A stretch of DNA of 64,000 nucleotides from Paramacrobiotus metropolitanus (GCF_019649055.1 NW_026570261.1:620001-684000); one strand, 5' to 3'; shown: positions 22,028 through 34,420, counted from the stretch's first letter. Notes: generated by a model from the sequence alone, not told the origin. Numbers and translations are program-made.

Positions 22028-23613
22028 TAGTTTCGCCGTCCATTGTGCTTTTACTTGTCACCGACAGTCTAGCACCAATAATCAGTAGTGAATACGTATT
22101 TAACTTATCACAAGCAATAAACGTTTAGTTTTCTTGAGCTGATCAAAAGCTGCAACTGTTTATGCTGACCTTTAACTATACCAAGCTTAAGCAAAAGGAG
22201 GGGATTTTGTGACCTGACTGACCCGACTCGAAGTGGCGACGACTTGAACTGATCATAAGTAAAAGTTGAATTCTTTTACTTGTGATAACCTCGAGTAATA
22301 AGTAGGAAACCACCCGAACTAGAATTTGAAACACTAAAAATTAGCTGTAAAGGTTTAAGACTGGATGGGGATCGCTGTCTACCAGCTTTGGCACGTAATT
22401 ACGCGCGGGAAGCGATTGCGGAAACGCGTCCGATTTCAGCTTTCAGAAGAGCGGAATGGGCGGGACAGGCAACGGGCCAGGATTTAGTCCGCTATACCAG
22501 ACAATCGTAGATGGCCGGGAGTGAACGGGAAACGGGTCCGATTCGGGCTAGTTTACGGGACGGAAACGGGTCGAAAGCTGAATTTTTAAAACGAGCAAAA
22601 ATTGCTTTCCACACGGAGACCTCAGGTGGGGCTCTTGTTTTTTGAGAGCTGAAGATGACTGGCACCGCCACACAGAAAGCCAAAAAGAAAAAAACATGCC
22701 AAATTTTGAATCGTAAAAAGTGCGAATTTCCCGAGAACGGCCATTAGTTTGCAGTCGTCACTCGTTGACGACGTTATCAGCGAAAGCGAGGGCTACATTT
22801 TGGAGAAAATTTTCAAAGCGCGATAGCCAGCAGACAACAGCTGTGCAAAAATGTTTGGAAAAACTAAGTTTTGCTTCAGACAAAATACTTTTGATCAGCA
22901 TAGCAAAAAAATTATAACTAATAAAAATCGGTTGGTTCTGCTTAGAGTTAGGCTCACGCATCAGTATAAGTAAAAGTGCCACACTTTTACTTCAAAACTT
23001 AGTATAAGATGTAAGTTCCAGAGGACCAGCACAATTAGAGCATAGAGGTTGTGGGTTCGATTCTCTCAATCGACCGATTTTTTCACTTAGAGTTCTATGC
23101 GTTTCTCTGCTTAGCCCAGCCCGCCGTTCACTGTGCTCTACCTTTAACGAGCCTTGTTTGGAAAAAGCAGAACTGTAGCGGTCCGCCGGTCATCACAAGC
23201 TATGCCTGACAGCCTGAGTCCGTGTATGGGGAAATAGCGACTGCAAAGTTTGCATATAGACGCACGTGGAAAACAAACTTTTGTGCCAATTTCCCGTACA
23301 AGGACTCTGTGCTATAACTTGTGAGGACCGCTACAGTGATCTGCACCGATCGGTTTTCGTTTTTAGCTTTCGCTCTTCCATTTCAACGAATACACAGTCC
23401 AATTAATTAACTGTCAACGGATAAAAGCAGCGGCTATCTGTTCAAATTCAACGAGGAAATGCTATATGTGTGATGGGTACAATCCCCGATCAGGATAGCA
23501 TTGAGGAAGTGTTTTTCTTATGAATTTGTGTTGTTTTGAGTACTTAGTTAGTACTTACGAGTGATACTTATTAAAGGTGACTTTTAAATTCAAAAAAACT
23601 GTCAACAACTTAC
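22028..23613. other. Repeat-like DNA inside the locus B intron
   Basis: Several GGGAAACGGGTCCGATT-like words recur between 22390 and 22590. AAGTAAAAGTG/CACTTTTACTT forms a short palindrome near 22966-22992. No gene is recognised. Two weak tRNA-like segments (near 23047 and 23451) were examined and not accepted. Confidence 0.4.
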
Positions 23614-24381
23614 ACTGATAAAAATGCCCGGATTGTCTCCCATTCATGAGGATAAGCGATAGTCTGCACCCAGCGAGCATGAACGCTCTTGACATGTGCA
23701 TAAACATCCTCCGCAACAGGTGGGAAATTATCGTCCAATGCCCACATGAATCTACAGACCATACTAACCAAATCGTTGCTGCAGTCGAAAACCAGCTTCG
23801 GGATGGTGACTTGGATTTTGTCAATCTCGAGTACGTGTATTTCGGACTCTTGTGTGGGAGGTTTCATCCACTTAACCTCATGGGCTGGCAGAGGCACGAG
23901 CGGGAACACGTTATAACGAGAATTAAAACTTTGTGTCAGAGCAAGGCCAAAAATGTTGCTAAGTTTCCAGTTGTGGAGCACGATGCACTTGCTTGTATCC
24001 TGATAAATTGTTAACCATATTGTCGCGCCAAAGCACACAAAAAACCGCATGTCTCTAGATCCGGAGAATATGGGAATCCTCGTTGCGTTTGGGAACATGG
24101 TAAGGCTGTTGGGTTCGGTAAAAGCGTAATCTTCAAAAACTAGTATTGGCAACTTGATCTGCATGGAATTCAGCAAACTGTATAAATAGAGATCGTTGAA
24201 GAAACGTTTCCGTATAGCTAGGCTCTTTGTCGCTGAGCTGACGGTACGGCTAAGAAGGTATGCACCTTTGATGCAGTTGAAGTTGTCTGACTTTGATTCT
24301 TTAGAACATGTTTCCAAACAGATCCGGATTTGCTCGGTCGCGCGACGACTGCTCAAGAGCTGCTGCCATAAAGCGCACACC
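23614..24381 (-). CDS. Internal coding exon of locus B paralogue
   Basis: The exon has 768 bp, acceptor TTTTTCACAG above 24381 and donor GTAAGT (23613-23608). Its acceptor, donor and phase match the locus A exon (6077-6838), and the protein aligns along its length: LWQQLL, SMQIKL, LHNWKLSNIFG, LPAHEV.WMKP, FPPVAEDVY and VHARWVQ. Both frames remain open, so both copies may be functional or only recently duplicated. No known domain is recognised. The matching last exon is at 19350-19473. Confidence 0.7.
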
Positions 24382-25509
24382 CTGTGAAAAACAAAATAAA
24401 TGTACTAATGTAGCCATGACAGACAGCTAAAAGCTCCAAGCTCGGACAGTAAAAAGACCTGTTTTAACCGCATACCTTAGTAAGAAAAGAATCATGTTCA
24501 TTCAAAAATGTTTTGAAGTGACGGTTTAGCCGCACTGTTTATGGCAGAAGCTTGTTGATTACTATTTTGTGCTTTTAAGCAGCTCTGGCTAGACCCTTTT
24601 GTCACATGTACAGTACTTCGACGCATTAGTACGTACTCGGTTAGCCTCGGCAGCTCGTTTAATAGACGTTTATCTTATCAGTATCAGGTCTCTTACATGA
24701 ATCAAGTTTCTGAGATTCCTTCAGTTTCTTGGTATTGCTTGAATTTTAGTGTATAGGTGTGAGCCGGTGAACTTGAGAAATGGTATCATGGACTTGACAC
24801 ATGTGTATCAACACTATCATGCAGCGCACAAGAACGCCTCCGAAGTCAGCTAGTACTGGCCTAGTAATTACTGTAGCCGCTAGATGAACTTGCACTTTCT
24901 GATCCGGCCACTGCCTGCCCCTTGCCGGCAACGCACACGTCACGTCACATCGAGCAGCGTGTGACTTTTCCGTACAACCAGACCCTGTGGTACAAGACTA
25001 CAAGTAAATTTAGAGGCTGCACGCCGCTACAGTACTAGCAAACAGTAACTGCAACCTTACGCCGTTGGCATGGAGCTGTGCTTGTCTCGCTGAAAACTGT
25101 GAGCCGTTGTACCTTAATAGTGTAAAATGGTTCAGGGGGTGATACGACAACAACAACAGTATGCAATGGCTTTAACTTTACAAAGCCGTGTTGTATTTTC
25201 ACTATATACATTTTGCGCAAGTGTCAGGGCGATTCAACACACGGTGGAACACGGCGTTTCAGCAAACCATTTTTAGGTTAACTACTCGTATGGTCGTTTA
25301 AGTGAAACACTATGGTAAGTGAATGAGCGATGGTCGTTTAAGTGAAACACCCAAAATTTTAAATTCCACAAACCGATTTTCTTTTTTTTTTAAATTCCAC
25401 AAACCGTTTTTTTAATCTGAATAAACAGGTTATACCGGCACAGAGTATTTGAAATTTTTAAAAAATCTTGAATCATTTTCTTGCAACGGCGTCGCAAAGA
25501 AATCAAGTG
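24382..25509. other. No gene recognised
   Basis: This is upstream of the locus B exon. Any further 5' exon should lie here or beyond, but no segment resembling 10621-11437 is found on the minus strand. Confidence 0.4.
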
Positions 25510-26040
25510 ACGAAAGCGCTTAAGCCACGCCACATGAGCTACAAAAATTAACTTTTCCCCAGCTGAGGAACTGGGATTTAGAGATCCCGGAGAAACCAAC
25601 GCACACATGATGGCTGACTTCGATCAAAACGCCAGCATGCGCCATACGCATTTGTGCGCAGAACCTGCGACGTCTCGCTACAAATCTGTCGATTCTGTAT
25701 TGTGTTTTCTCGATAGCTGTCTCACCTTTTTTGCCCTTTCGCGCGCCAGCGTCCAGTGTTGCATTGATTCAGATGCAGCCAGTCGATGCTAGTACGCGCA
25801 GTGGGGTGAAAAGGTGCGATAGCTATCGACAAAACACTGCTTTGTATATTCTCGATGAAAGACGGTTGCGTAAGCACGCATGCGTACATGGACGCCGTAG
25901 ATCGTATTGCGGTCAGAAAAGCGTCTGCTGACGTTCTGATCGAAATCAACCATTATGTATGAGTTGGTTTCTCAGAGATCTGTATTCCCAGTTCCTTAGC
26001 TGGGGAAAAGTCAGTTTTTGCAAATATGGCTTAATTTCTA
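25510..26040. repeat. Large fold-back, ~230-bp imperfect arms
   Basis: The outer arms match through CTTTTCCCCAGCTGAGGAAC, GAGAAACCAAC and TTCGATCAAAACGCCAGCA (left 25545-25640) against the reverse complement at 25918-26023. Inner arms pair GTGTTTTCTCGATAGCTG (about 25700) with the reverse complement near 25820-25850. Nearly the whole unit is self-complementary, so it may be a fold-back transposon or an old palindrome. Confidence 0.75.
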
Positions 26041-26104
26041 ACGATACCAAGCACAGGTAGATCAGACAATCAGGAGTTGTGGTATGCGCCTCGTTAATAT
26101 TTCG

Positions 26105-26165
26105 GATGTTTCACTTACAAGAAACCGCTGCGGCTTCGCCTCCGCGTTTCTTGTGTTCCACGGCC
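26105..26165. repeat. Hairpin related to the 32-37 kb array
   Basis: CAAGAAACCGCTGCGGCTTC followed by GCCTCCGCGTTTCTTG is an imperfect palindrome. The inverse form AGAAACGCAGAGGCGAAGCC is a recurrent block of the array at 32.3-37.7 kb. Confidence 0.6.
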
Positions 26166-26244
26166 GCTTTAAACAAATCATTGCATTTACAGTAATTCGT
26201 TAGTAAATTCACTAACTGCTTTAGCAGTTACTGTAAAACTGCTT

Positions 26245-26690
26245 AGGCAAGGAGTCTAGCTCGGTCACTCACTCATCTAGCAATTTTGTTCACTGGACAG
26301 CGGTGTGGTAGCTCTGTCACTCACTCACCTAGCAATTTTGTTCAGTGGACAGTGGAGGTAGCTCGGTCACTTACTCATCTAGCAGTTTTGTTCACTGGAC
26401 AGCGGTGGTAGCTCGGTCACTTACTCATCTAGCAGTTTTTTTCACTGAACAGTGGTGGTAGCTCGGTTACCCACCTAGCGATTTCGTTCACTGGACAGTG
26501 GTGGTAGCTCGGTCACTCACTCACCTAGCGATTTTGATCACTGGACAATGGTGGTAGCTTGGTCACTCATTTACCTAGCGATTTATTGCTCGGTCATCAC
26601 TCAGCTAGTGATTTCGTTTTTTTCACTGGACAGTGATGTTAGCTGGGTCACCCACAGCCTTAGCAGTTTAGTTCACTGGCTTTTGTGTCC
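26245..26690. repeat. ~50-bp minisatellite, about 9 units
   Basis: GGTAGCTCGGTCACTCACTC followed by CTAGCAATTTTGTTCACTGG and ACAGTGG repeats at 48-56 bp spacing. Later units are progressively degraded. Two degenerate relatives occur at 38900-39000. Confidence 0.9.
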
Positions 26691-28419
26691 TTCGAAACCT
26701 GGGCTAATCCCATCATGGTTCGGGAATCGGATTTTTTTAGGCATTTGAACACTGAACATTTGAACAGCAATCAGGCGATTAAAATTCAGCATGTTTGCAA
26801 ATAAAATAACTACAAATTTATTATAGTACATACTAACACTTTAGGACACTTTAATAAATGTTCTCTTAAATAATTTTTTTAAGAAATAAAATGCATGTGG
26901 CACAGTTTCTGAACATGCTGAATCTAATGGCGTTTACAGTTTTTTTGTTAGGTTGTGGTTTTTCCGATCTCGATACCGGTTTTTCCGGTCTCAGCTTTTT
27001 TTATAGTTATATTATAGATCTAGTTCCTTGATACGACCATCGCTCATTCACTTATAAGTTATAACGAGGTACGACGTAAACCTAAGGCATAAAATCGACT
27101 GCTGACACGTCACGTCAGACTTGTTGAGACCATATGCTGTTTGCCCGTAGACTTTCATAAAACTTGGTAGTCCAATAACTTTTGATGTGACCATCTAAAA
27201 CTGTATAAGGGTATACCAAAAGAAGAGAATAATCAACTATATTTTCTGATACCAAGTTTGTGGGGATACGTTACCAACACAACAGAATATGACTGTTTTC
27301 ATTTAACATGGAGGTCTATGGAAAAACCTGCCGTTATCATATAATCCTACTGTAGACGGCCACACTCATCCAGGCTGAGTCCCAACTTCCAGCCAAGTCA
27401 CTGACCACAACACGTGATCAATCACTGATCAAGAAGTTGCTCATTATTTTTAAGCCTTTTGAACCATTATTCCTTTGGAAACGGCACTGATTCCCTTTTA
27501 ATGCAGGATTTAGCGCAGCGGTGGCGTATACCACGGTGCCAGCCAAAAATATATGGAGATGCTACGTTTTGCATTTTTGCTGACTGAAATTTTTGCTAAA
27601 CTAATGGCAAAATACCTTCTCTTATGTTTAACGCAAAAAACCCTTACTCAGTCATGCGAGAAAGCTGTCCTATTCGAGCGTAGGTCTGCGTAAACCTATG
27701 GACTCCGAGGCATCGGTCTCCTCTGCCGTGACCTCATCGTACAGGGTGCCAGTTGGATTATATGCCTTAATCATTCGTAATGCCTCGGTTATCCTTTATA
27801 ATAAAAGATTAAGAGTGGGTGTGGCCAATGCGTTTGCGCTCCTTTTACGAACGACGTACTGGGCCAATCCTTACTATCTATACAATATGTAATAGCCCTT
27901 ATTTAGTAGCAGTAGTAGTTACCGACAGTACACTGTACAGACTGTAGTGTGGTCTTATAGCATGTCAGTACCGCACATTTTATCCGTTGCTGAGCAAACA
28001 GCGCCAAGCGACTGGACAGTCTGGTCTTATCCACCCAATGCTAACCTGCACGTTACATGCGTCTAAGCAACTAAGCAGCTGAAGCGATACAAACTGCTTT
28101 ACCTTTTAATCTTTGCACATGAATGCAGTTCCAGAAGATTTCACTCAGGAGGAAAGGAAAAGATTTCACTCAGGAGGAAAGGCGGCAGATTGGCAATAGT
28201 GACACCTTTATTCAGCTGGTCCCCGTGTACATCTACAAGAAGACGTAAATGCTCAGCGAAAAAATATTTCAGCTAGCAGTGAATCCCTTTGTCGGAGGTT
28301 TAAAATTTCGATTTTTAAATACACTTATAGAACAGTATCCATAACAACTTCCATAGCGCATCAGACACGATGAGCTCGTTGTCCGTAGAAGAAGTCAGCC
28401 TTCCGGCGCTAGCCTGAGA
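26691..28419. other. No gene; one short direct duplication
   Basis: A 21-bp direct duplication (28137-28157 and 28162-28182) lies inside a repeat related to 8413-8560. The rest carries no recognised feature. Confidence 0.45.
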
Positions 28420-29018
28420 ACAGTAGTGAGGCGGCGAAACAGGTGTAAGTTGATGGTTTGGAGTCGAAAGTCGATCGAATGGCTTGAACTGTGGCTAATG
28501 GTAGAAGTGCGCAAACGCTACACTTGGTTGCCAAATTACAGCCGTTGAATGGCGTTCGAAGTTCTTTTGTTTTGTTAACACTAGTTAGCTAGCTAGTCAG
28601 AAATATTTCTTTTAGAATTCCAGTTCAAAGATTTTCACGATATTCCCCCTCGCGCACAGCAGGTTTCCCATTGCAAGTTATTTAGTTTTACAGTTGAAGC
28701 TAACGATGTACGAGTAATTCGATAAGATACAGCGAACTTTGACTTTTTTTAACAAACTGTGATGTTTTTTTTTCACCTTATAAAAATTTTTATTGTCAAA
28801 TTAGCAACATCAAGTTTAATTTTAGCAACATCAAAATTTAACGAGTCTGGCAGAACCGTTACCACATAGCACATACTGTCATCTGATTGGTTGCCATTTT
28901 CGGCCGTTATGGCATGTTGTGTTTGCGCACTTCTACCATTAGCCACAGTTCAAGCCGTTCGATCGACTTTCGACTCCAAACCATCAACTTACAGCTGTTT
29001 CGCCGCCTCACTAGTAAT
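28420..29018. repeat. Inverted repeat, ~100-bp arms, ~400-bp spacer
   Basis: The left arm (28420-28519) has GTGAGGCGGCGAAACAGG, GATGGTTTGGAGTCGAAAGT and CTAATGGTAGAAGTGCGC. The right arm (28917-29018) carries the same blocks reversed. Identity is high. The spacer has no coding capacity. It may be an element with long TIRs or two oppositely inserted copies. Confidence 0.8.
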
Positions 29019-29019
29019 A

Positions 29020-29328
29020 ACTGATGCCCAAGGACGAAAAGAGGTTTTGTCTATTGTGCACCCGAACGTCGAAAGCGTGGTAGCACAATCAAGTCAGATG
29101 GTCACCAAGATTTGCCGTGTTTGCATAATCGAGAACCACTCGGAAAGTTTAGCAGTTTGTTTCAGTCGGTATTTCATCAAACTGGAACCTACAGACCTTT
29201 CCAGAGAAAATGGGAAGTGCCCAAACGGAATCACTCTACAGTTCTTCCAGTTAGAGAAGGAAAACAGCTGGTTTGGGACGATCTGCACTCACTGTGCGTT
29301 GAATACTATGCCAGTGCATGGTTGACTT
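29020..29328 (+). CDS. Hypothetical ORF with two CxxC pairs (weakly ZAD-like)
   Basis: The frame contains KICRVC near 29108 and, about 50 residues later, TICTHC. Two CxxC pairs about 50 residues apart resemble the arrangement of ZAD-type zinc-binding domains, but the intervening sequence is not convincingly conserved. The nominal start lies inside the right arm of an inverted repeat, so the true 5' end is unknown. The 3' end abuts a MITE. It may be chance. Confidence 0.22.
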
Positions 29329-29560
29329 AAGGGAAGTGACCCGGATTCGTATACACGGACGTGAAAGCCGTTTGTGCGCGAAACATGCGGTTGAAGAGTA
29401 CATAATACATTTTGACACTGTACAGTATAGTTTCGACTATACCAATAATACCATACAATGTCCTAAAACAATGAAAAAATTGTTGGAGAGTGCGCGAAAG
29501 TGAGAGTTTCCGTGCATGTACACGAATTTGGTCACCAGCGTATCCGGTCACTTCCCTTAA
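29327..29560. mobile_element. piggyBac-like MITE, ~226 bp, TTAA TSD
   Basis: TTAA at 29327-29330 and 29557-29560 flank ends beginning GGGAAGTGACC, inverted relative to each other (CCGGTCACTTCCC on the right). This is the piggyBac target and terminus organisation. The internal frame is not a transposase. A related end occurs at 38618. Confidence 0.7.
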
Positions 29561-29562
29561 GA

Positions 29563-29661
29563 GTCAATTGTGAATGGTTGCGCCACGGTGTAAAGGGTAA
29601 AACCATTCACAATTGACGGTGTTGCGCCACGGTGTAAAAGGTTCTACCCTTTACACCGTGG
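29563..29661. repeat. Interleaved inverted repeats next to the MITE
   Basis: GTCAATTGTGAATGGTT (29563-29579) pairs with 29600-29616, and CGCCACGGTGTAAAGGGTA (29581-29599) pairs with 29645-29661. An extra direct copy, GCGCCACGGTGTAAAAGG, lies at 29626. The arrangement allows alternative or pseudoknot-like pairings. Confidence 0.8.
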
Positions 29662-30862
29662 TTGCGCCAACCGACAGCGGCCACGCTTTTTTCCCGCCAA
29701 TACATCCATACTTCGCTATATTTATTTCTCAGCAACCGATCAACAGCGGCATATAAAGCAGCAGTATATTTCTCAGCATTTCTACTACGTATACTTACTA
29801 CAAGCTACTAGTCCAATAATCCTACTATAGATATAAGTACTTAAGTACAGTGTATAAATCTATATACTTAATATATATTTCTGCTATACTTAAGTATACT
29901 TCGAACAACCGGTTTCCATGATCTGTTTGTTCCCTGGTCCTCTCTTTGATTCATTTGTGATTTTAGGAACCGGATATGCCGCAAAACTGCTTTGGGAGTA
30001 GAATTAAAATTTACTTCTACCGTGCACGCTAGTGTACGGGATCAGCTGTTAATCGTGTAGAGCGCCACATTGATGTTAATGAGTGGTGACCGGTTGTTTA
30101 AAACGTAAGAAAAAAGCTCAAAGCTCGGGGCAACTGTTTTCGTTTTTAATGGAATTTTGTATAATGGAACTGGATATTTTAAAAAATAAAATATAATTAT
30201 TTTGCAATTAATATTATTTTTTAAATGCGCGATTTTTTGTGATCAGTATAAATTGGTTTGTGTTTTTATTAAAGCTGGATTACGTATATATTAAAGTTCA
30301 AATAAAATATACATTTAAAAATTAATTTTTGATTTCCTATACTTGTGCACTTTGGGGTAGATTTTTGGTGACAGTGTGACAGCTCCTCCCACCTGTGTGA
30401 CGTCAATTCTAAAACAAAAGTATTTTAAAATTAATTTTTAATTTTCTATACTTGTGAACGGGTAGAATTTTGGTGACAGTGTGACAGCTCCTCCCACCTG
30501 TGTGACGTCAGTCCTCAAGCAATATATATATTTTAAAATAAAATAAAATGGAACAAAGTGAAAGATTCCGTTTACAACAGTCAACACAAAAAACACTAGC
30601 AAAACGGATAAATTAAAAGAAACTGTTATAAGCACCCATTCGTGCCCCCCTTTTTGGCACATCTTTCTGTACCATTCAGTGATGCATTCCTGGCTTTCGT
30701 TTTCTTCGAGTTGTGTACGTTGCGCCTTTGCAATGCGTTCGCCAAATGATCGCTCAATTTCTGCACTTCCACATGCATGCCTGACCCATCTTAATTTTTA
30801 TTGCTGTGAAAACAACTTTTTGTGATACGATTTGTATAATGTTAATTTGTATTTTGAGATAG

Positions 30863-31141
30863 TTATGCTGATTTTCGTGACTTTCTTAGCAAGGCTGTCA
30901 GGAAAAACATACGGGCTTCAGCGCGGATTTCGTTAAGCACTTTTAAAATAATTTTATTCCACAGCCCGGTTGGCGATATCGCCAATAGTGATAACTTCCT
31001 CCATTTTTCTTCAGTGAGCGGGTGGTTGTGACAAGTAACTTTGTCGTTGATCTTTAGCACCTTATTAACGAAGCGAACCTCCCAAAATTCTGATGGTCGC
31101 TGGTTCTTTTTTACATTTAGTTGCGATACGACGCAGCGCAC
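30863..31141 (-). pseudogene. FLYWCH-like zinc-finger fragment
   Basis: The minus frame contains WEVRFV..V, then TCHNHPLTEEKWRKL and a helical stretch. FLYWCH domains end with an HNHP-type metal-binding His pair, often followed in MULE-associated proteins by a basic helix. The first Cys-containing part is incomplete (C near residue 3), so this is a C-terminal fragment. The frame opens with GTG and no initiator is seen. It may belong to the same transposon group as the SWIM and Ulp1 fragments. Confidence 0.4.
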
Positions 31142-32312
31142 TCAGCACCTAAGCGATCGCGCTTTTGAAAGCGTTTCAGTAGCTCCGAAAATTACGAGCT
31201 CGTATTAAAATTCAGTAGCTCGTATTTCTTTCTTTTCATTATTTTATCCAATGCGCACTACTGTAGAAGTACAGATGTTGCATCTTATGGCACTATCGCG
31301 TAGCTAAAACGCACTTAATTGCAAAGGGGTGTATAAAAAAATCTGGTGCTTTAACACAGAATGATTAAATAACTATTAAAGGGGTGTCAGGTGTCTATAA
31401 TCAACCATTAGAGCACGAGTACAGCGCATGTGCTGTGTGGGTATTTACATGGAGCATTCACGCGCTTCCTGCGCGCTAGGTGAAAACAGTGTCAGTACAC
31501 CTTTTCATGAAGGTCACCCACATATCCCAAGTTTCCAAATGGAATTTATTTGTATTAGATTAAACTTCGCTCACGATAAAAAAATTCAAAAAAATTTAAA
31601 AAAATTTACGACGTAAAAAGAGAAAACTGAAAAAAACAAATTTGTTGCAAAACGAATTTATTTACTATTAGAAAAGTAGAAGATCAAATATATAATTTTT
31701 ACTGGAATTTTTGGAGCGCATAACAATTCACTATGTATCCGTACGCGTTGGAAAATTTGGAGTGCGCATTGCACTTGTTAACAAAATTGTTAATGCGAGA
31801 TCGTGCCCACCAAGTTTCCCCGTTTTTCGAACAACGAATCAGCTGTTTACCCTTTTTTAAATTTTACAACATTTTTTAAAATGTTTGAAATTTGTTTTCA
31901 AAATTTAAAAAGCGTGACTCACAGGAAGGACTCACGCGACCACCGATTAAGTACACATTTACCATAGTGGTCCACTAAAACGAACAGGGTTTACGTTGAA
32001 TTTCAGTTAAATGTGTTCATGTTCGAAAAACTCTCTTTGCCGTCTAAGTCTAAGCATGGGCCGGAGAACATAATTATGAAACTCGAATATTTGTGTACTA
32101 AAGACAACGGGATCATCCAGTAATTTCGTACTGGCAGTACAGACGTCTGTAAACACGAATCCAGGGTGCAGAATTTTGCAAAGCCTTAGAGTTAACACTG
32201 CTTGTGAACTCAACCACCACTGGTACGCGTAGGAGTTCTGTCATATATTGCCTTCCTGAAATTTGTGGATGATCCTGACAAAGTACTTTCGTTATTTTGA
32301 CATACATACCTC
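31142..32312. other. No gene recognised
   Basis: Short AT-rich words such as AAAATTTAAAAAAATTT recur. Words like GGGGTGT..ATAA occur near 31325 and 31380 and resemble TTATAAGCACCC at 21830 and 30630, perhaps dispersed transposon ends. Confidence 0.35.
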
Positions 32313-33221
32313 ACAACAAGCCCAGCACGGATGAATATTGGCCGATGACTATTGAAAAATAAGTAATTCTAAGGATGTGTTGCTTTGCGGTCGCTTACAG
32401 ACTGTCATAATATTAATGAACCCGTACGTATGTTTAGTAATATTATGATACACTTTACATAAGTTAATCGAAACACGGACTGCCTTCTTGTACATACAGT
32501 ACATAACTTCCAATGATGACTAACGCAGTGATGACTGACGTGTTAAGTTACTTACATAAATTTTTTACTTTGTATTGTACTCGTACTTATTGTTAAGTAG
32601 CAGTTCAGATATTGCTACTGTTCTGGGTCAAGTTGTGTTAGAACAGTGTGCATTTCTTATCGCGTCCATGGTAACAAGCTTATGATTGACCACTGGACCT
32701 AGACAAATGATTTGGGCAAAACGTCAACAATCTTGGATCCACCGCTACACCTAGAGAATTTTGATGTACTTTAAAGCAACAAAATTGGTGAAGTAGAAGC
32801 CGAGATCCTTTGCCTCAAAGGACAGGGCCGAAGTCCTGGCACAGATAATCAGTATTCATATAACAAGCTGAGCACGGATGAATATTGGCTTGCGACTATT
32901 TTTAAAATTTTGTTGCCGTCAAATCATGCAGTATGTTGCAACATCGTTAGAAACAAGCTGTTTCCCTAGAAATCTGCAGATTAAGCGAGCACGCGCCCTT
33001 GTCAGCCTTATGGCATCCATGGTAACAAGCTTTAAAGTGACCACTGGTCATGAAGTTCTGCAGACAGCAAGCAATAACTGGTCTCAGAACACCCGCGTGA
33101 TCGAGAGGTTTCTAACGCATTTTGAAGTAGGAAAATTGGATGAGCAGAAGCTGAGATCACCGGCGCCGAATGAGAGGGGCCCAAATCCTGGCACAGATAA
33201 TTAGTATTCATATAACCAGTT

Positions 33222-33915
33222 TACGGGATCTACATCCGTACACAAACTTTTGCGGCGCAAGTTTGCTACGCAATGCGCACTTCGCAACGGTTGATTGCAT
33301 TGGTCCCAGCCGCTAAGAAAACTACGAAAACTAAGAAAGAGAAAATCTAAGAAAACTTGAGAAACCCTAAGAAAGCCTAAGAAACCTAAGAAAACAAAGA
33401 AACCCAAGAAATCTAATAAACCTAAGAAACTTAAGAAACCTGAGAAACCTAAGAATACCTAAGAAACCTGAGAATACATAAAAAAACCTAAGAAACCAAA
33501 GAAACCTAAGAAACCGAAGAAAACCTAAAATATCTAAGAAATAGCGTATATGAAAGAATACGAGGTATACCGATCACGCTGGTGGGATTGACTGCGATTA
33601 ATTTTTGCACATGTTTTTTAAATTTTCAATACTTTGGAACGTGCCGATGCCGAAGGCCGCGGTCTGTCTTGGTTTTTCCGAACGGTCCGCAAACAGACAA
33701 TGTATTTACCATGTATGTCTATGGGGGCCCATGGCAACAATTTGTTTTTTGGGGCTCCTCCTTCCCTTTTGGGGCGTATCGATGGCGCAATAGCGTAAGA
33801 ACATTCGCGCCGTTGAGACGAATTTAACGCACTTGGCCGCGTCGAAATCGGTTCAGCCGTTCGCCCAAACATTGGCTACATTATCAATCGTGTATACGTG
33901 GTTACGGATGTAGAT
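33222..33915. mobile_element. TIR element inside array, copy 1
   Basis: The ends ATCTACATCCGTA (33228-33240) and TACGGATGTAGAT (33903-33915) are perfect 13-bp inverted repeats. Empty array units read ATATAACAAGCTGAG at this point. The left flank is ATAACCAG and the right flank ATAACAAG, so a 5- to 8-bp target duplication is possible, but the exact left terminus (extra TTTACGGG) is unresolved. Inside are a CCTAAGAAA minisatellite and a GC-rich block with GTCTATGGGGGCCCATGGCA. Confidence 0.7.
33312..33542. repeat. CCTAAGAAA minisatellite, copy 1
   Basis: Imperfect repeats of the 9-mer CCTAAGAAA over about 230 bp. In one plus-strand frame it would encode Pro-Lys-Lys repeats, but stops interrupt it. 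Confidence 0.9.
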
Positions 33916-34420
33916 AACAAGCTGAGCACGGATGAATATTGGCTTACGACTGGGTAAATGAATCAGTTTAAAATTCATAGGTTGCAGTGTATTCGAGGAA
34001 GCAATAGCAGTTAGTATTTTGTTTGAAGCAGTTTCGTGCACAGCAGCTAATAGTCTCCTCAGAAGCTTGCAAATGAACTGAAGACGAGCTTGATCATTTG
34101 TTTGGTCCGATTTTGGACCATGAGAAACGCAAAGGCGAAGCCAAAGCTGTTTCTTGTTTGAGTACAGTATAATTGTGACCGTGGTAACAGACCAGCCCAT
34201 GTTAGACCTATGGCATCCATGGTAACAAGCTTTTGAGTGACCACTGGGATTGCGGTTCTGAATTCAACAAACAACGACTGGTCTTAGATCACCCGCCAGA
34301 CTGGGAGGTTTTCAAAACATTTTGAAGCAGGAAGATCGGATGAGCAGAAGCGGAGATTACCGCGGTCTAACAGGAGAGGCCAAAGACCTGCTAGAGATGT
34401 TTAGTATTCATATAACCAGT

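Noticed and set aside
23030-23085. Sequence with GGGTTCGATTC resembling a tRNA B box
   Set aside because: No matching A box, acceptor stem or anticodon arm could be drawn.
23451-23519. tRNA-like segment with a 7-bp acceptor-like pairing (GCTATCT/GGATAGC)
   Set aside because: The length is only about 68 nt, the T-arm loop is TACAATC with a weak stem, and the D and anticodon arms do not form; no good B box.
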